Positions 15,985-24,728 of a stretch of DNA of 39,532 bases are shown one piece after another. The notes under the pieces are model-generated. The model did not search any database. It had not been told where the DNA came from and saw only the letters and a list, made by a program, of their open reading frames with translations. Both the position numbers and the translations under genes were made by a program. This DNA comes from Paractinoplanes deccanensis (lineage in GTDB: Bacteria; Actinomycetota; Actinomycetes; Mycobacteriales; Micromonosporaceae): positions 1 through 39,532 of the forward strand of contig NZ_BOMI01000166.1 in the NCBI RefSeq assembly GCF_016862115.1. The letters run 5' to 3'. Numbering within the stretch: the stretch's first letter is position 1; every line of letters begins with the position of its first letter.

Positions 15985-16888
15985 ACGGCATGGCCGCGGC
16001 CTCGGCCGGCGCGACCACTGGTCCGGCCGGTTCGTCGATCTCGCCCGGCGGGCGGCCGGCCTGATGATCGAGGCTCGGCACGCGCAGGGTGCCGGCGCCG
16101 CCTTGTCCCAGGCTTACCAGCTGTCCTCGTGCTTGCTCGTCCCTCTCGGCCGCGACGACCTGGCCCTGATCGGTGCCGAGCGGGCCATGGCCGCCGCGGC
16201 GTCCGGCTCCGACGAACTCCAATGGGACGCCGCGCACGGCACCTTTGCGCGGGTGCTGATGAACCAGGCCCGCAACGACGAGGCCGGCGGGTCGCGCAGC
16301 GCGTCGCCGAACGCATCGAGCCCCGCCTGAGTGCCGCCACGCCGCAGCAGCTCACCGTCCGGGGCGGCATGCTGCTCTGGGCCCTCGCCGCTGCCCGCGC
16401 CGCTGCCCGCGCCGCTGCCCGCGCCGCTGCCCGCGCCGCTGCCCGCGCCGCTGCCCGCGCCGTCGCCCGCGCCGTCGCCCGCGCCGTCGCCCGCGCCGCC
16501 GCCCGCGGCGACTACCTGACGCCGACCCGTGCCGGCCCGGCTCGGATGGCCGGCGACCGTCTCGACCATGCCCTCAACTTCGGCCCGACGCAGGTTGTCA
16601 TCCAGGAGACCTACGCCCCGGTGACCTTGGACCGGCCGGAGCGGGCACCCGCGGCCGCCGGTCGGGTGCGGCCCGATGGCTCCAACCGATCTCCCAGGGA
16701 CGCCACCTCCTCGACGTGGCGCAGGCCCAGGCGCCGACGCCGTGGACACCCTGGTCGCCAAGACGTTGGCCCCGACGTGGCTCCGCCATCAGGTCTGCGC
16801 GCGAAGCCTGGTTGCCGACGTGTGCGAGCGCCGCGCCCGCTTGACCGGGCCGATGCGCGAGCTGGTCCGCGCCCTTGAGGTGCGCTGA
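15985..16888 (+). pseudogene. Decayed XRE/TPR-type regulator fragment
   Basis: Three frames in succession give pieces resembling the TPR half of actinobacterial XRE-family regulators. The first is LSQAYQLSSCLLVPLGRDDLALIGAERAMAAA through MNQARNDEA (ending near 16290). A second frame continues as VAERIEPRLSAATPQQLTVRGGMLLWALAAARA and, after the repeat, RMAGDRLDHALNFGPTQVVIQE (to about 16625). A third frame gives VDTLVAKTLAPTWLRHQVCARSLVADVCERRARL to a stop at 16888. The N-terminal helix-turn-helix is missing. Frameshifts near 16290 and between about 16650 and 16740 are inferred. No intact reading frame spans it. Family assignment is by eye and moderate. Confidence 0.62.
16387..16506 (+). repeat. 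12 bp x 10 tandem repeat
   Basis: Ten contiguous 12-base units: six GCCGCTGCCCGC (16387-16458), three GCCGTCGCCCGC (16459-16494) and one GCCGCCGCCCGC (16495-16506). In the parent frame they encode (Ala-Ala/Val-Ala-Arg)n. The array interrupts a helical TPR segment of the decayed regulator. Units of each type are grouped, which points to recent local duplication. Confidence 0.95.
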
Positions 16889-17026
16889 AGAGGACAGAGC
16901 GTCCCCTCTGCCGTGTCGAGATGCCGCAGCGGGGTTCTCGCGTCCCTGCCGCCCTACGTTTCGTCACCAGGAGCGGCGGTCCGGACCCGGGGGCAGTCAG
17001 GGCGCCTGCGAGGTCCCACCCGCACT

Positions 17027-17140
17027 CCCGATGGGTCTCGCGCTCTACGTCGACGCGCGGCGCGGCGATTCCTCCCACGATCTCGCCACCGTCGGCGCCC
17101 TCGGTGCGGGGCTCTACCGGCGGTTCACGGGGTGGCTTCC
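17027..17140 (+). other. Unidentified coding remnant
   Basis: One frame reads like a protein fragment (GLALYVDARRGDSSHDLATVGALGAGLYRRF) with natural-looking composition, but has no start or ribosome site and runs into the antisense 3' end of the SnoaL-like gene. I do not recognise the family. Otherwise 16889-17124 shows nothing. Confidence 0.22.
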
Positions 17141-17514
17141 GCGGTGTCGGGCAGGGTGCGGGTGAGCATGGTGGCCCGGCGGAGGCGGCCGTCGGGGGTG
17201 AAGTGGCCGAAGAAGGTGACCTCGATGGCGAAGGCGCGGCCGCGGTCCTCGACGTGCATCGTGTAGTGGGCGGCCAGCCGGTCGCCGTCGGCCAGGGCCT
17301 CGTGGACGTCGATGCGGGCGCGGGGCCGGCGTTTGCGGATGGGGCGGCTGTGGGCGATCAGCTTCGCGCGATCCATGCGGTGGCCGTCGGCGATCTGGAC
17401 GACGTCGGGTGTGTGGTAGCGGTCGACGACCGCGGCGGGGTCCTCGTCGGCGTGCATCAGGTCGCGGCCGAAACCCGTGACGAAATCGAGAATGAACTGG
17501 CGCGGATCCTCCAT
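17125..17514 (-). CDS. SnoaL/NTF2-like protein
   Basis: A 129-residue protein with the compact alpha+beta cone-fold pattern of the SnoaL/NTF2-like superfamily: an N-terminal helix (FILDFVTGFGRDLM), then DPAAVVDRYHTPDVVQIADG, and beta strands DRLAAHYTMHVEDRGRAFAIEVTFFGHF. Members are small-molecule enzymes (isomerases, hydrolases) or binding proteins; no specific reaction can be assigned. It is divergent from the TetR gene, with 46 bases between starts and a palindrome in the gap, so it is the obvious TetR target. The ATG at 17514 was preferred to an upstream one that would extend across the operator. Confidence 0.8.
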   Translation of the reverse strand: MEDPRQFILDFVTGFGRDLMHADEDPAAVVDRYHTPDVVQIADGHRMDRAKLIAHSRPIRKRRPRARIDVHEALADGDRLAAHYTMHVEDRGRAFAIEVTFFGHFTPDGRLRRATMLTRTLPDTAEATP

Positions 17515-17536
17515 GGGGTCCCCGCGATCATTAACT

Positions 17537-17551
17537 CTTACAGCGTGTAAG
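17537..17551. promoter_or_regulatory. TetR-type operator palindrome
   Basis: CTTACA-GCG-TGTAAG is a perfect 6-base inverted repeat with a 3-base centre, lying between the divergent SnoaL-like and TetR start codons. It is AT-rich relative to its surroundings. Binding by the adjacent TetR protein, with repression of both genes, is inferred from position. Confidence 0.72.
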
Positions 17552-17560
17552 ATATCGACG

Positions 17561-18157
17561 ATGCAGGGGGAAGCGCAAGGAGCGCGGCGCCGGCGGGCGG
17601 ACGCCGAGCGGAGCAGGGCGTCCATCCTGGACGCGGCGACGGAGCTGCTCGGGGCCGATCCGGAGTGCAGCGTCGAGGCGATCGCGGCGGCGGCCGGGGT
17701 GACGCGGCAGACGGTCTACGCGCACTTCTCGTCGCGGGAGCAGTTGATGGGTGCCGTGCTCGCGCGGGTCACCGAGGCGGCCGTCGCGGCGATGGAGGCC
17801 GTCGACCTCGACTCGGGTTCGGCGACCGAGGCACTGCTGCGCCTGCTCGACGCGAGCGCTCAGATCATGGCTCGGCACGGCCGGATCTTCCATGCGGCCG
17901 GCGCGGCGGCGGTCTCCCCCGAAGAAGACCGCCGCCAGCACCTTCCCGTCGTCGCCCGGCTCGAGCGGGTGATCACCCGAGGGCAGGCGGCGGGGGAGTT
18001 CGACGACCAGCTCTCACCTGGCTGGTTCGCCGTCGTCGTCATCCAGCTGGGTCACGCCGCCGGCGCCGAGGTCGACGCCGGCGCCATGACCCGGGACGAT
18101 GCCGCTACCGCCCTGCGCACCAGCGTGCTGCGGGTGCTGAACGCCCCGGCACGCTGA
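17561..18157 (+). CDS. TetR/AcrR family transcriptional regulator
   Basis: A 198-residue regulator. The DNA-binding domain (about 10-60) reads RRADAERSRASILDAATELL, then CSVEAIAAAAGVTRQTVYAHFSSREQLMGAVL, a textbook TetR helix-turn-helix. The C-terminal ligand-binding domain is helical (ALLRLLDASAQIMARHG, WFAVVVIQLGHAAGAEV). The start at 17561 lies 9 bases after the palindrome, so translation begins almost immediately after the operator. Likely autoregulated and controlling the divergent SnoaL-like gene; the ligand is unknown. Confidence 0.9.
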   Translation: MQGEAQGARRRRADAERSRASILDAATELLGADPECSVEAIAAAAGVTRQTVYAHFSSREQLMGAVLARVTEAAVAAMEAVDLDSGSATEALLRLLDASAQIMARHGRIFHAAGAAAVSPEEDRRQHLPVVARLERVITRGQAAGEFDDQLSPGWFAVVVIQLGHAAGAEVDAGAMTRDDAATALRTSVLRVLNAPAR

Positions 18158-18178
18158 TCCCCCGTGCGCGGGCCACCG

Positions 18179-18775
18179 TCAGTAGGTGTTCCACTGCTGC
18201 GAGCGGCTGGGCGCGCTGCTCGTGGCGCAGTCCCAGACCACCAGGTGCTGGCCGGTCACCCACCGCTCGTAGTGGATGTCGAGGCAGCGGCCGGCGGCCA
18301 GGTTCTTGAGCTGCTTCCAGTTGCCGATGCTGCCGCCCTGGGACTGGCGCCGCCACAGCTGGTTGTTGGTGCCGGTGCAGGTGTACTGGTAGACGAGGTT
18401 CCCGTTCGCGTTGGGCGTGTCCTCGGACTTGTCCAGGCAGAGCTGCGACTTCAGGTTGCGGAACTGGAGGTAGTCGGTGCCCGCCAGGTTGCAGATGCGG
18501 CTCTGCCACTGCTGGTTGACCGCGTACGGGTCGAACCTCGCGACGATCGCCTGCGCCTTGAGCGCGGTGGACGCGCCGTTGACGCCCATCACCATGCGGT
18601 CGGCGACCCCGGTCGGCGGGTCGACCGTGTGGTCCATGACGCTGTAGAAGGTGTACGAAGTCGGCCATCGGTCGCAGACCGGCGCTCGCCGGGCCGCCGA
18701 GGCCGGCGTCGAGGCCAGCCCGAGCAGGACCGCGGCGATCGTCATCGCCCCGAGAAGCCGTACGAGTGTTTTCAT
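18179..18775 (-). CDS. Secreted ricin-type beta-trefoil lectin
   Basis: A 198-residue protein with a signal peptide (MKTLVRLLGAMTIAAVLLGL, cleavage after TPASA). Three Q-x-W motifs (QQWQSRIC, NQLWRRQ, QQWNTY) mark a ricin B-type beta-trefoil covering about residues 50-198, with cysteines in each lobe. There is no catalytic domain and no membrane anchor, so it is probably a free carbohydrate-binding protein or toxin-like lectin. The family binds galactose- or xylan-type sugars. It lies downstream of the STAND-WD40 gene in the same direction, with a 53-base gap. Confidence 0.85.
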   Translation of the reverse strand: MKTLVRLLGAMTIAAVLLGLASTPASAARRAPVCDRWPTSYTFYSVMDHTVDPPTGVADRMVMGVNGASTALKAQAIVARFDPYAVNQQWQSRICNLAGTDYLQFRNLKSQLCLDKSEDTPNANGNLVYQYTCTGTNNQLWRRQSQGGSIGNWKQLKNLAAGRCLDIHYERWVTGQHLVVWDCATSSAPSRSQQWNTY

Positions 18776-18828
18776 CTTTCCCCCGTTCGTCGTGTGCCGG
18801 CCCTCAGCGAACCCGGCGGCGACGTTGT

Positions 18829-21800
18829 TCAGTAGCCCCGCGGCGGGCTAAACAACCGGGCCGGTACGACGAAGGCGTCCCGTTCCGAGGGGGTGAGGTC
18901 GCGGGTGAGCAGGTCACCCGCCCGGGCGCGCACCTCGGCGATCGGGCCGCAGACGCCGCACTGCCAGATCCGGACAGTGCTGTCGCCGTGCGCGGTGATC
19001 AGCCGGCCGTCGGGGGTGAACCGCACCTGTTCCACCGTCGCGCCGTGGCCCCGCACGGTGACCAGTTCCCGGCCCGTGGCGACTTCCCAGATCCGTACGC
19101 CGTCGGCGTCCTGCCCGCTGGTGGCGAGCAGCCGGCCGTCCGGGCTGAAGGCCGAGCTCCAGACGGCGTCGCGGTGCCCGGAGAGCGAGACCGGTGGCCC
19201 CTGCCCGTCGCCGCGCCAGATCCGTACGGCCCCGTCCTGACCGGTGACGGCGAGGCGCTCGCCGTCCGGGCTGAACGCGACCGTCCAGACCTGCCGGCCG
19301 GGTGGCTGGTCCTGCACCACCGCCGGGGTGCCGGTGCCGTCCGCCCGCCAGATCCGCACGGTGCCGTCGGCGCCCGCGCTCGCGACGCGCTGCCCGTCCG
19401 GGGCGAACGCGACGCCCCGCACGCTGCCCTCGTGTCCGCGCAGCGTCACGGGCGAGCCACCGGCAAGAGGCCAGACGTGGACGGTGCCGTCCCGGCCGGC
19501 GCTGGCCAGCCGCTGCCCGTCCGGGCTGAAGTCCACCCCGAAGACGGCGTCGGTGTGGCCGCGCAGCACTGCCCTTTCGGCGCCGGTGGCCGTGTCCCAG
19601 ACCCGCACGGTGCGGTCCCGCCCGCCGCTCGCCGCCCAGCGGCCGTCCGCGCTGACCGCGACCGCCAGCACCTCGTCCTCGTTGCCGCGCAGCAGCACCG
19701 GGCCGTCGCGCCACGGATGCCGCCAGACGCGCACGATCGCGTCGACGCCGCCACTGGCGATCAGCCGCCCGCCGGCGCCGGTGGCCACCGACCACACCTC
19801 GCCGCGGTGCCCGCGCAGCACGAGCGGGCTCGCGGCCACCTCCGGGTCCCAGAACCGCAGGGTGCCGTCGGTGCTCGCGCTGGCCAGCCGCCGGCCGTCC
19901 GGGCTGAACGCGACGCTCCACACCGCCCCGTCGTGCCCGCGCATCACCACCGGATCCTGCTCGCCGGTCGTGCTCCACACCCGGACGGTGTTGCTGCCGC
20001 TGTGGCTGCTGGCGACGCGGCGGCCGTCGGGACTGAACGCCACCGATTCGACGTACGAGTCGTTGCCCTGCAAGATCACCGGCTCGCCCGGGCCGGCCAC
20101 GGGCCAGACGCGCACCGTGCCGTCGCTGCCGGCGCTGGCCAGCTGCCGGCCGTCCGGGCTGAACGCGACGTCCTTGACCGTCCACTCGTGGCCGCGCAGG
20201 ACCGTCGGCGTGCCCCGGCCGGTCGCGTCCCAGAGGTGGATGGTCTCGGTGCCGCCGGCGGCGATCCGCGTGCCGTCCGGGCTGAAGGCGACGCCGAGCG
20301 CGGGGCTGCCCGTCGTCAGCACCACCGGGGGACGGCCGCCGGCGGAGTCCCAGACGCGGACCGTGCCGTCGCCGCCGCCGCCGCCGCTCGCCACCCGCCG
20401 GCCGTCCGGGCTGAACGCGACGGCGTGCACCACGTCGCCGTGCCCGCGCAGCACCACCGGCGCGCCGCCGCTCAGCGGCCACACGGTGATCAGGCCGTCG
20501 GTGCCGCCCGCCGCGAGCAGCCGCCCGTCCGGGCTGAACCGGAGGCCGTTCACCGGCGCGTCGCCGTGCCGCAGGACGCGGGGCGCCGGGTGCAGCCCGT
20601 CCGGCTCGGCGCGCTGCCACAACCGGACCGTGCCGTCGTCGCCGGCGCTGGCCACCGTACGGCCGTCGGGTCCGAACGCCACCTCGAGCACCTGGCCCTG
20701 ACCGGCGGGCACTGTCGCCCGTACCCGTGAGTCGGCCGTCGCCTGGCGCAACGCCGCCTGTGCCTCCACGGTGGGCCGGGTGTCGTACGCCTCCACGGCC
20801 AGCAGCAGCGCGAGCTCGTGGTCGACCTGCGACTGGGCGCGGGCGTTCGCCACCAGCAGGCTGGCCCGGGCCAGGTCACGCTGCTCGTTCGCCCGGTACG
20901 CCTGCACGCCCGCGACGGCGGCCAGCACGCTCGTCACCACCACCCCGGCCGCCAGGGCGGTCGACAGCAGCCGGGCGCGGCGCCGCCGGGCCGCCGACTC
21001 CCGGGCCTGCCGGTCGCGGCTGGCCGTCAGGAACGCGCGCTCCAGCTCGTTGAGGCCCCGCGTGTCGCGGCCGTCCCACGCGGCCAGCGGCGCGCCGCGA
21101 TAGAGCGCGCCGGCGTCGTGGTCGTGCGACCGCCAGATCTGGCTGGCCTCGGTCAGCCGGCGGTGCAGCGTGAGCTCGTCCCGCCCGGCGTGCAGCCAGT
21201 CGCCGAGCCGGGGCCACGCGCCGATCAGCGCCTCGTGCGCGATCTCGACGGTGTCCGCGCCGAGCACCAGCAGGCGCGCGGCGGCCAGCTCGGCGAGCAC
21301 CGCGTCGACGCCCGGCTGGTCCAGCTCGTCCCGGCGGACCCGGCGCCGGGTGTCCGGCACGCCCTCGCCCAAGGTCACCAGCCGGGTCAGCACCTGGCGG
21401 ACCGTCTCCCGGTCGCGCGCGTCCAGCGCCTGGTAGACGGACTCCGCGGTCTGGGCGATCGCGCCGCTCATCCCGCCGGCGGCCTCGTAGCCGGCCACGG
21501 TCAGGACGTCGCCCCGGCGCTGCCGCCACGTCTCCAGCAGCGCGTGCGACACCAGCGGGAGGGCGCCCGGCTGCCCCTGCGCATCCGCCACGATCTTGGT
21601 CACCAGCGCCCGCTCGACGCTGGCGCCGGCGCGCCGGGCGGGTTCGGTGATGACCTCGCGCAGCTCGGTCTCGGTCAGCGGGCCGACCGGGACGTTCGCC
21701 CCGGCGAGCAGGGCGGCCAGGGGCACGGATTGGGCACATCGGGCGTAGAAGTCGGCGCGAACGCCGATCACGACGCGAACGCCGATCACGACGCGCGTCC

Positions 21801-22743
21801 GGGGGCCGGCGCCTGTCGCGGTGATCGGGGCCGCTGACCCGGCGTTCTGCGCGGTGATCGGGCCCGCTGGTGCGGCGCCTTCCGCGCCGTCCGGGGGCGC
21901 TGGTGCGGCGCATTCTGTGCCGTCCGGGGGCGCTGGTGCGGCGCTTTCTGTGCCGTCCGGGGGCGCTGGTGCGGCGCCTTCCGCGCCTTCCGGGGCCGCT
22001 GGTGGGGGGTGTTCCGCCGCGACCGGCGGCTCGGGTTCGGCGCTTTCCGGGGCGGCCAACGCGGCCAGCTCGGCGATGAAGCCGTCGCGCTCGGCCGGGT
22101 CGCGGCACAGCGTGAACAGCTCCTCGAACTGATCCACGACCAGCGCCGCGGCCGCGTCCCCGCCGTGCGACAGGGCGTCCCGCAACGCCTTCCGCGGCTC
22201 GGCGCCCGGCGTGATCAGCAGGACCCGGCCGCCGCGGAGAGCGGGGATCAGGCCGGCGCGCAGCAGCGAGGACTTCCCGCTGCCGGACGCGCCGAACACC
22301 GCCACGAACCGGTGCCGCTCCAGCATCTCCACCAGCTGATCGAGGATACGCCGCCGCCCGAAGAAGCGGTCCGCGTCGTCCACCCCGTATCCGAGCAGCC
22401 CGAGGTAGGGCGGCCGCTCGCCGCTCGCCGGGCCCGGACGGGCGCCGTTGCCCTGCGACGCCGCCCATTCGGCCGAGGCCTGCCGCCACCGCCGTTCCCA
22501 GACGGCCGGGTCGCCGCCGCACGCCCGGACGAACGCCAGGGTCACCGGCAGGCTCGGCAGGCGCCGGCCGCCGGCGGCGTTGGCCAGCGCCGCCATCGAA
22601 TAGCCGGTGTCGGCGGCGAGCTTGCGGTATCCGGGGTTCCCGGCCCGCCTGCGCAGGTCGCGCAGCTCCGCCGCCAGCATCTGCACCGGGCCGGCGGCGG
22701 AGTCGAGCGCACGCTCGGGACGCGGCATCCCTCTCACATCCAT
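18829..22743 (-). CDS. HTH-STAND NTPase-WD40 signalling protein
   Basis: About 1304 residues. Domains in order: an XRE-like helix-turn-helix (about 20-75, LRDLRRRAGNPGYRKLAADTGYSMAALANAA); a STAND NTPase with P-loop FGASGSGKSSLL (about 150-161) and Walker B AALVVDQFEELF (about 199-210); an Ala/Pro insertion (about 230-316); the sensor strand RADFY (about 329-333); a predicted transmembrane helix (STALAAGVVVTSVLAAVAG); and 14 WD40 repeats. The first repeat is VLEVAFGPDGRTVASAG and the last ends STVRIW, enough for two seven-bladed propellers. Such proteins are putative signalling or conflict NTPases. The start is uncertain: ATG 22743 keeps the gene after the heme ABC genes; 22728 and 22773 are alternatives. 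Confidence 0.87.
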   Translation of the reverse strand: MDVRGMPRPERALDSAAGPVQMLAAELRDLRRRAGNPGYRKLAADTGYSMAALANAAGGRRLPSLPVTLAFVRACGGDPAVWERRWRQASAEWAASQGNGARPGPASGERPPYLGLLGYGVDDADRFFGRRRILDQLVEMLERHRFVAVFGASGSGKSSLLRAGLIPALRGGRVLLITPGAEPRKALRDALSHGGDAAAALVVDQFEELFTLCRDPAERDGFIAELAALAAPESAEPEPPVAAEHPPPAAPEGAEGAAPAPPDGTESAAPAPPDGTECAAPAPPDGAEGAAPAGPITAQNAGSAAPITATGAGPRTRVVIGVRVVIGVRADFYARCAQSVPLAALLAGANVPVGPLTETELREVITEPARRAGASVERALVTKIVADAQGQPGALPLVSHALLETWRQRRGDVLTVAGYEAAGGMSGAIAQTAESVYQALDARDRETVRQVLTRLVTLGEGVPDTRRRVRRDELDQPGVDAVLAELAAARLLVLGADTVEIAHEALIGAWPRLGDWLHAGRDELTLHRRLTEASQIWRSHDHDAGALYRGAPLAAWDGRDTRGLNELERAFLTASRDRQARESAARRRRARLLSTALAAGVVVTSVLAAVAGVQAYRANEQRDLARASLLVANARAQSQVDHELALLLAVEAYDTRPTVEAQAALRQATADSRVRATVPAGQGQVLEVAFGPDGRTVASAGDDGTVRLWQRAEPDGLHPAPRVLRHGDAPVNGLRFSPDGRLLAAGGTDGLITVWPLSGGAPVVLRGHGDVVHAVAFSPDGRRVASGGGGGDGTVRVWDSAGGRPPVVLTTGSPALGVAFSPDGTRIAAGGTETIHLWDATGRGTPTVLRGHEWTVKDVAFSPDGRQLASAGSDGTVRVWPVAGPGEPVILQGNDSYVESVAFSPDGRRVASSHSGSNTVRVWSTTGEQDPVVMRGHDGAVWSVAFSPDGRRLASASTDGTLRFWDPEVAASPLVLRGHRGEVWSVATGAGGRLIASGGVDAIVRVWRHPWRDGPVLLRGNEDEVLAVAVSADGRWAASGGRDRTVRVWDTATGAERAVLRGHTDAVFGVDFSPDGQRLASAGRDGTVHVWPLAGGSPVTLRGHEGSVRGVAFAPDGQRVASAGADGTVRIWRADGTGTPAVVQDQPPGRQVWTVAFSPDGERLAVTGQDGAVRIWRGDGQGPPVSLSGHRDAVWSSAFSPDGRLLATSGQDADGVRIWEVATGRELVTVRGHGATVEQVRFTPDGRLITAHGDSTVRIWQCGVCGPIAEVRARAGDLLTRDLTPSERDAFVVPARLFSPPRGY
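21757..21792 (-). repeat. Perfect 18 bp tandem duplication in the STAND domain
   Basis: The 18-mer GCGAACGCCGATCACGAC occurs at 21757-21774 and again at 21775-21792. On the coding strand this duplicates VVIGVR, giving RVVIGVRVVIGVRADFY where family members have a single strand. Confidence 0.93.
21869..22000 (-). repeat. 33 bp x 4 tandem repeat in the STAND domain
   Basis: Four contiguous 33-base units begin at 21869, 21902, 21935 and 21968, each starting GGTGCGGCGC. They encode 11-residue units of the type AAPAPPDGTES. The array is part of the Ala/Pro insertion after Walker B. Confidence 0.93.
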
Positions 22744-22828
22744 CCACGTCGATCGGCTGACTCCGGTCAGCATCGCGCGTGACGGGCGGGGAGGGTAACG
22801 CCGAGTCGGATTCACGCCGCCGGCATTG

Positions 22829-23587
22829 CTACGGCCGGCGCGGCACCACCAGCGGTGTCCCGGTGCGCGGGTGGGGCAGCACCTCCACATCGTGCTGGTA
22901 GACCTCGGTGAGCAGCTCCTCGGTGAAGACCTCCGCCGGCCGTCCCTCGGCGCGCACCCGGCCGGCGGCCAGCACCGAGACGCGGTCGGCGTAGGCGGCG
23001 GCCAGCCCCAGGTCGTGCAGGACCACCACGACGGCCGCGCCCGCGCCGGCCCGTTCCCGGGCGACCATCAGCACCAGCTCCTGGTGGCGCAGGTCCAGGG
23101 CGGCGGTCGGCTCGTCCAGCAGCAGCAGCGGGGTGCGCTGGGCGAGCACCCGGGCCAGCGCCACCCGCGCCTGCTCGCCGCCGGACAGCGCCTGGAACGG
23201 GCGGGCCGCGAAGCCGGTCACCTCGGTGCGGCGCATCGCCTCGGCCACGGCCTCGTCGTCCTCCGCGGCCTCGGGCCGGCCGGCCCAGGGCGCGCGCCCC
23301 ATCCGGACGACCTCGCCGGCCGTGAACGGGAACGACAGCGCCGACCGCTGCGGCAGCACCGCGCGTTCCCGGGCAAGGTCGGCCTTCTTGTACGAGCGGA
23401 GCTCGCGACCCGCGATCTCGATCCGTCCCGGGGTGGGCAGGTCACCCGCGAGCGCGGCGAGCAGCGTGGACTTGCCCGCGCCGTTCGGGCCGACGAGCGC
23501 CACCACCTCGCCCGGATCGGCGTGCAGATCGACGCCGTCGACCACCTTGCGGCCACCGAGCGTGACCTCGACACCGGACGCCCTCAC
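22829..23587 (-). CDS. hmuV: Heme ABC transporter ATP-binding protein
   Basis: A 252-residue ATPase of the FecE/HmuV type: Walker A VGPNGAGKST, Q-loop in VLPQRSALSF, signature LSGGEQARVALARV, Walker B LLLLDEPTAALD, and switch His in VVVLHDLGLAAAYADRV. It energises heme import through HmuU. It starts at GTG preceded by GGAGGT at the right distance. It is the last gene of the leftward heme operon, 37 bases after the permease. Confidence 0.92.
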   Translation of the reverse strand: MRASGVEVTLGGRKVVDGVDLHADPGEVVALVGPNGAGKSTLLAALAGDLPTPGRIEIAGRELRSYKKADLARERAVLPQRSALSFPFTAGEVVRMGRAPWAGRPEAAEDDEAVAEAMRRTEVTGFAARPFQALSGGEQARVALARVLAQRTPLLLLDEPTAALDLRHQELVLMVARERAGAGAAVVVVLHDLGLAAAYADRVSVLAAGRVRAEGRPAEVFTEELLTEVYQHDVEVLPHPRTGTPLVVPRRP

Positions 23588-23624
23588 CGGGCACCTCCAT
23601 GGTCGCGACGCAAGGCGAGAGACA

Positions 23625-24728
23625 TCATCCCCAGCCTCCCGCCTTCGACCGGGTGCGGCGCAGCAGCCAGAAGAACGCCGGCCCGCCCACCACCGCGGTC
23701 AGCACGCCCAGCGGCAGCTCCTGATAGTCGATGGCGGTGCGGGCGATGAGGTCGCCCAGCACGACCACCACCGCGCCGCCCAGGGCGCTCGCCGGGATCA
23801 GGACGCGGTGGCCGGGGCCGGCGACCATGCGGATGAGGTGGGGGACCACCAGGCCGACGAAGCTGATGATGCCCGTGAAGGCCACGGCCGACGCGGTCAG
23901 CAGGGCGGTGGCGACGATCGCGGTGACGCGCAGGCGCTCGGTGTCCACGCCCAGGTGCCGGGCGGGTGCCTCGCCGAGCGCGAGCAGGTCGAGGCGGCGG
24001 GCGCTGAACGCGGCCACCGCCAGGCCCACGGCGGCGCAGGGCGCGGCCACCGCGACGGCGCCCCAGGTGGCCTGGGCGAGGCTGCCGAGCTGCCAGAACG
24101 CGATCGCCCGGACGCCGTCGTCGTCGGTGAGGAACATCAGCAGGCCCAGCAGGGCACCGGCGGTGGCGTTGACGGCCACGCCGGTGAGCACGAGCGTGAC
24201 CACCTCGGTGCGCCCGTTGGCGCGGCTCATTGCGTACACCATCATGGTGGTCAGGATGCCCCCGGCGAAGGCCGCGGCGGCGGTGGTCCAGATGCCGAAG
24301 ACGGTGATGCCGCTGACGATCGACGCGGCGGCGCCGACCGCCGCGCCCGAGGAGACGCCGACGACGCCGGGCTCCGCCAGGGGGTTGCCGAAGACGCCCT
24401 GCATGAGGGCGCCGGCGCAGCCCAGCGACGCGCCGACCACCACGGCCAGCGTGACGCGGGGGAAGCGGACGAGCCAGAGCGCGTTCTCGCCCTGCGCGGC
24501 CGAGGGCAGCGGGCCGAGGTCTAGGCCGAGGCGATGCAGCAGGGAACCGGCCACCTCGGCGGGGGAGATGGGCACCTGACCGCGGCCCGCCGCCAGCAGG
24601 CTGACCGCGATCAGGGTGACAGTGAGCCCGCCGAGCAGGCCGATGCGGGCGGGACCGCGCAGGTGGGCGGGAATCCGGGACGGCCGTGCCGATTTCGGCG
24701 ACACGGACGGGGGTGTGGTCAGCTGCAC
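23625..24728 (-). CDS. hmuU: Heme/iron ABC transporter permease
   Basis: A 367-residue FecCD/BtuC-type permease with about ten hydrophobic helices, including IGLLGGLTVTLIAVSLLA at the start, VTLAVVVGASLGCAGALMQGVFGNPLAEPGVVGVSSGAAVG, which is the highly conserved family block, and FTGIISFVGLVVPHLIRMVAGPGHR near the end. It forms the membrane channel for heme delivered by HmuT. The GTG start overlaps the end of hmuT by 10 bases, indicating translational coupling. Confidence 0.92.
   Translation of the reverse strand: MQLTTPPSVSPKSARPSRIPAHLRGPARIGLLGGLTVTLIAVSLLAAGRGQVPISPAEVAGSLLHRLGLDLGPLPSAAQGENALWLVRFPRVTLAVVVGASLGCAGALMQGVFGNPLAEPGVVGVSSGAAVGAAASIVSGITVFGIWTTAAAAFAGGILTTMMVYAMSRANGRTEVVTLVLTGVAVNATAGALLGLLMFLTDDDGVRAIAFWQLGSLAQATWGAVAVAAPCAAVGLAVAAFSARRLDLLALGEAPARHLGVDTERLRVTAIVATALLTASAVAFTGIISFVGLVVPHLIRMVAGPGHRVLIPASALGGAVVVVLGDLIARTAIDYQELPLGVLTAVVGGPAFFWLLRRTRSKAGGWG

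Noticed and set aside
15899..17124. Insertion sequence or integrase remnant explaining the decayed region
   Set aside because: No inverted repeats, target duplication or transposase-like motif found.
18766..20730. Plus-strand open frames through the WD40 region
   Set aside because: Antisense shadow of the WD40 repeats; the apparent repeats in it only mirror the propeller blades.
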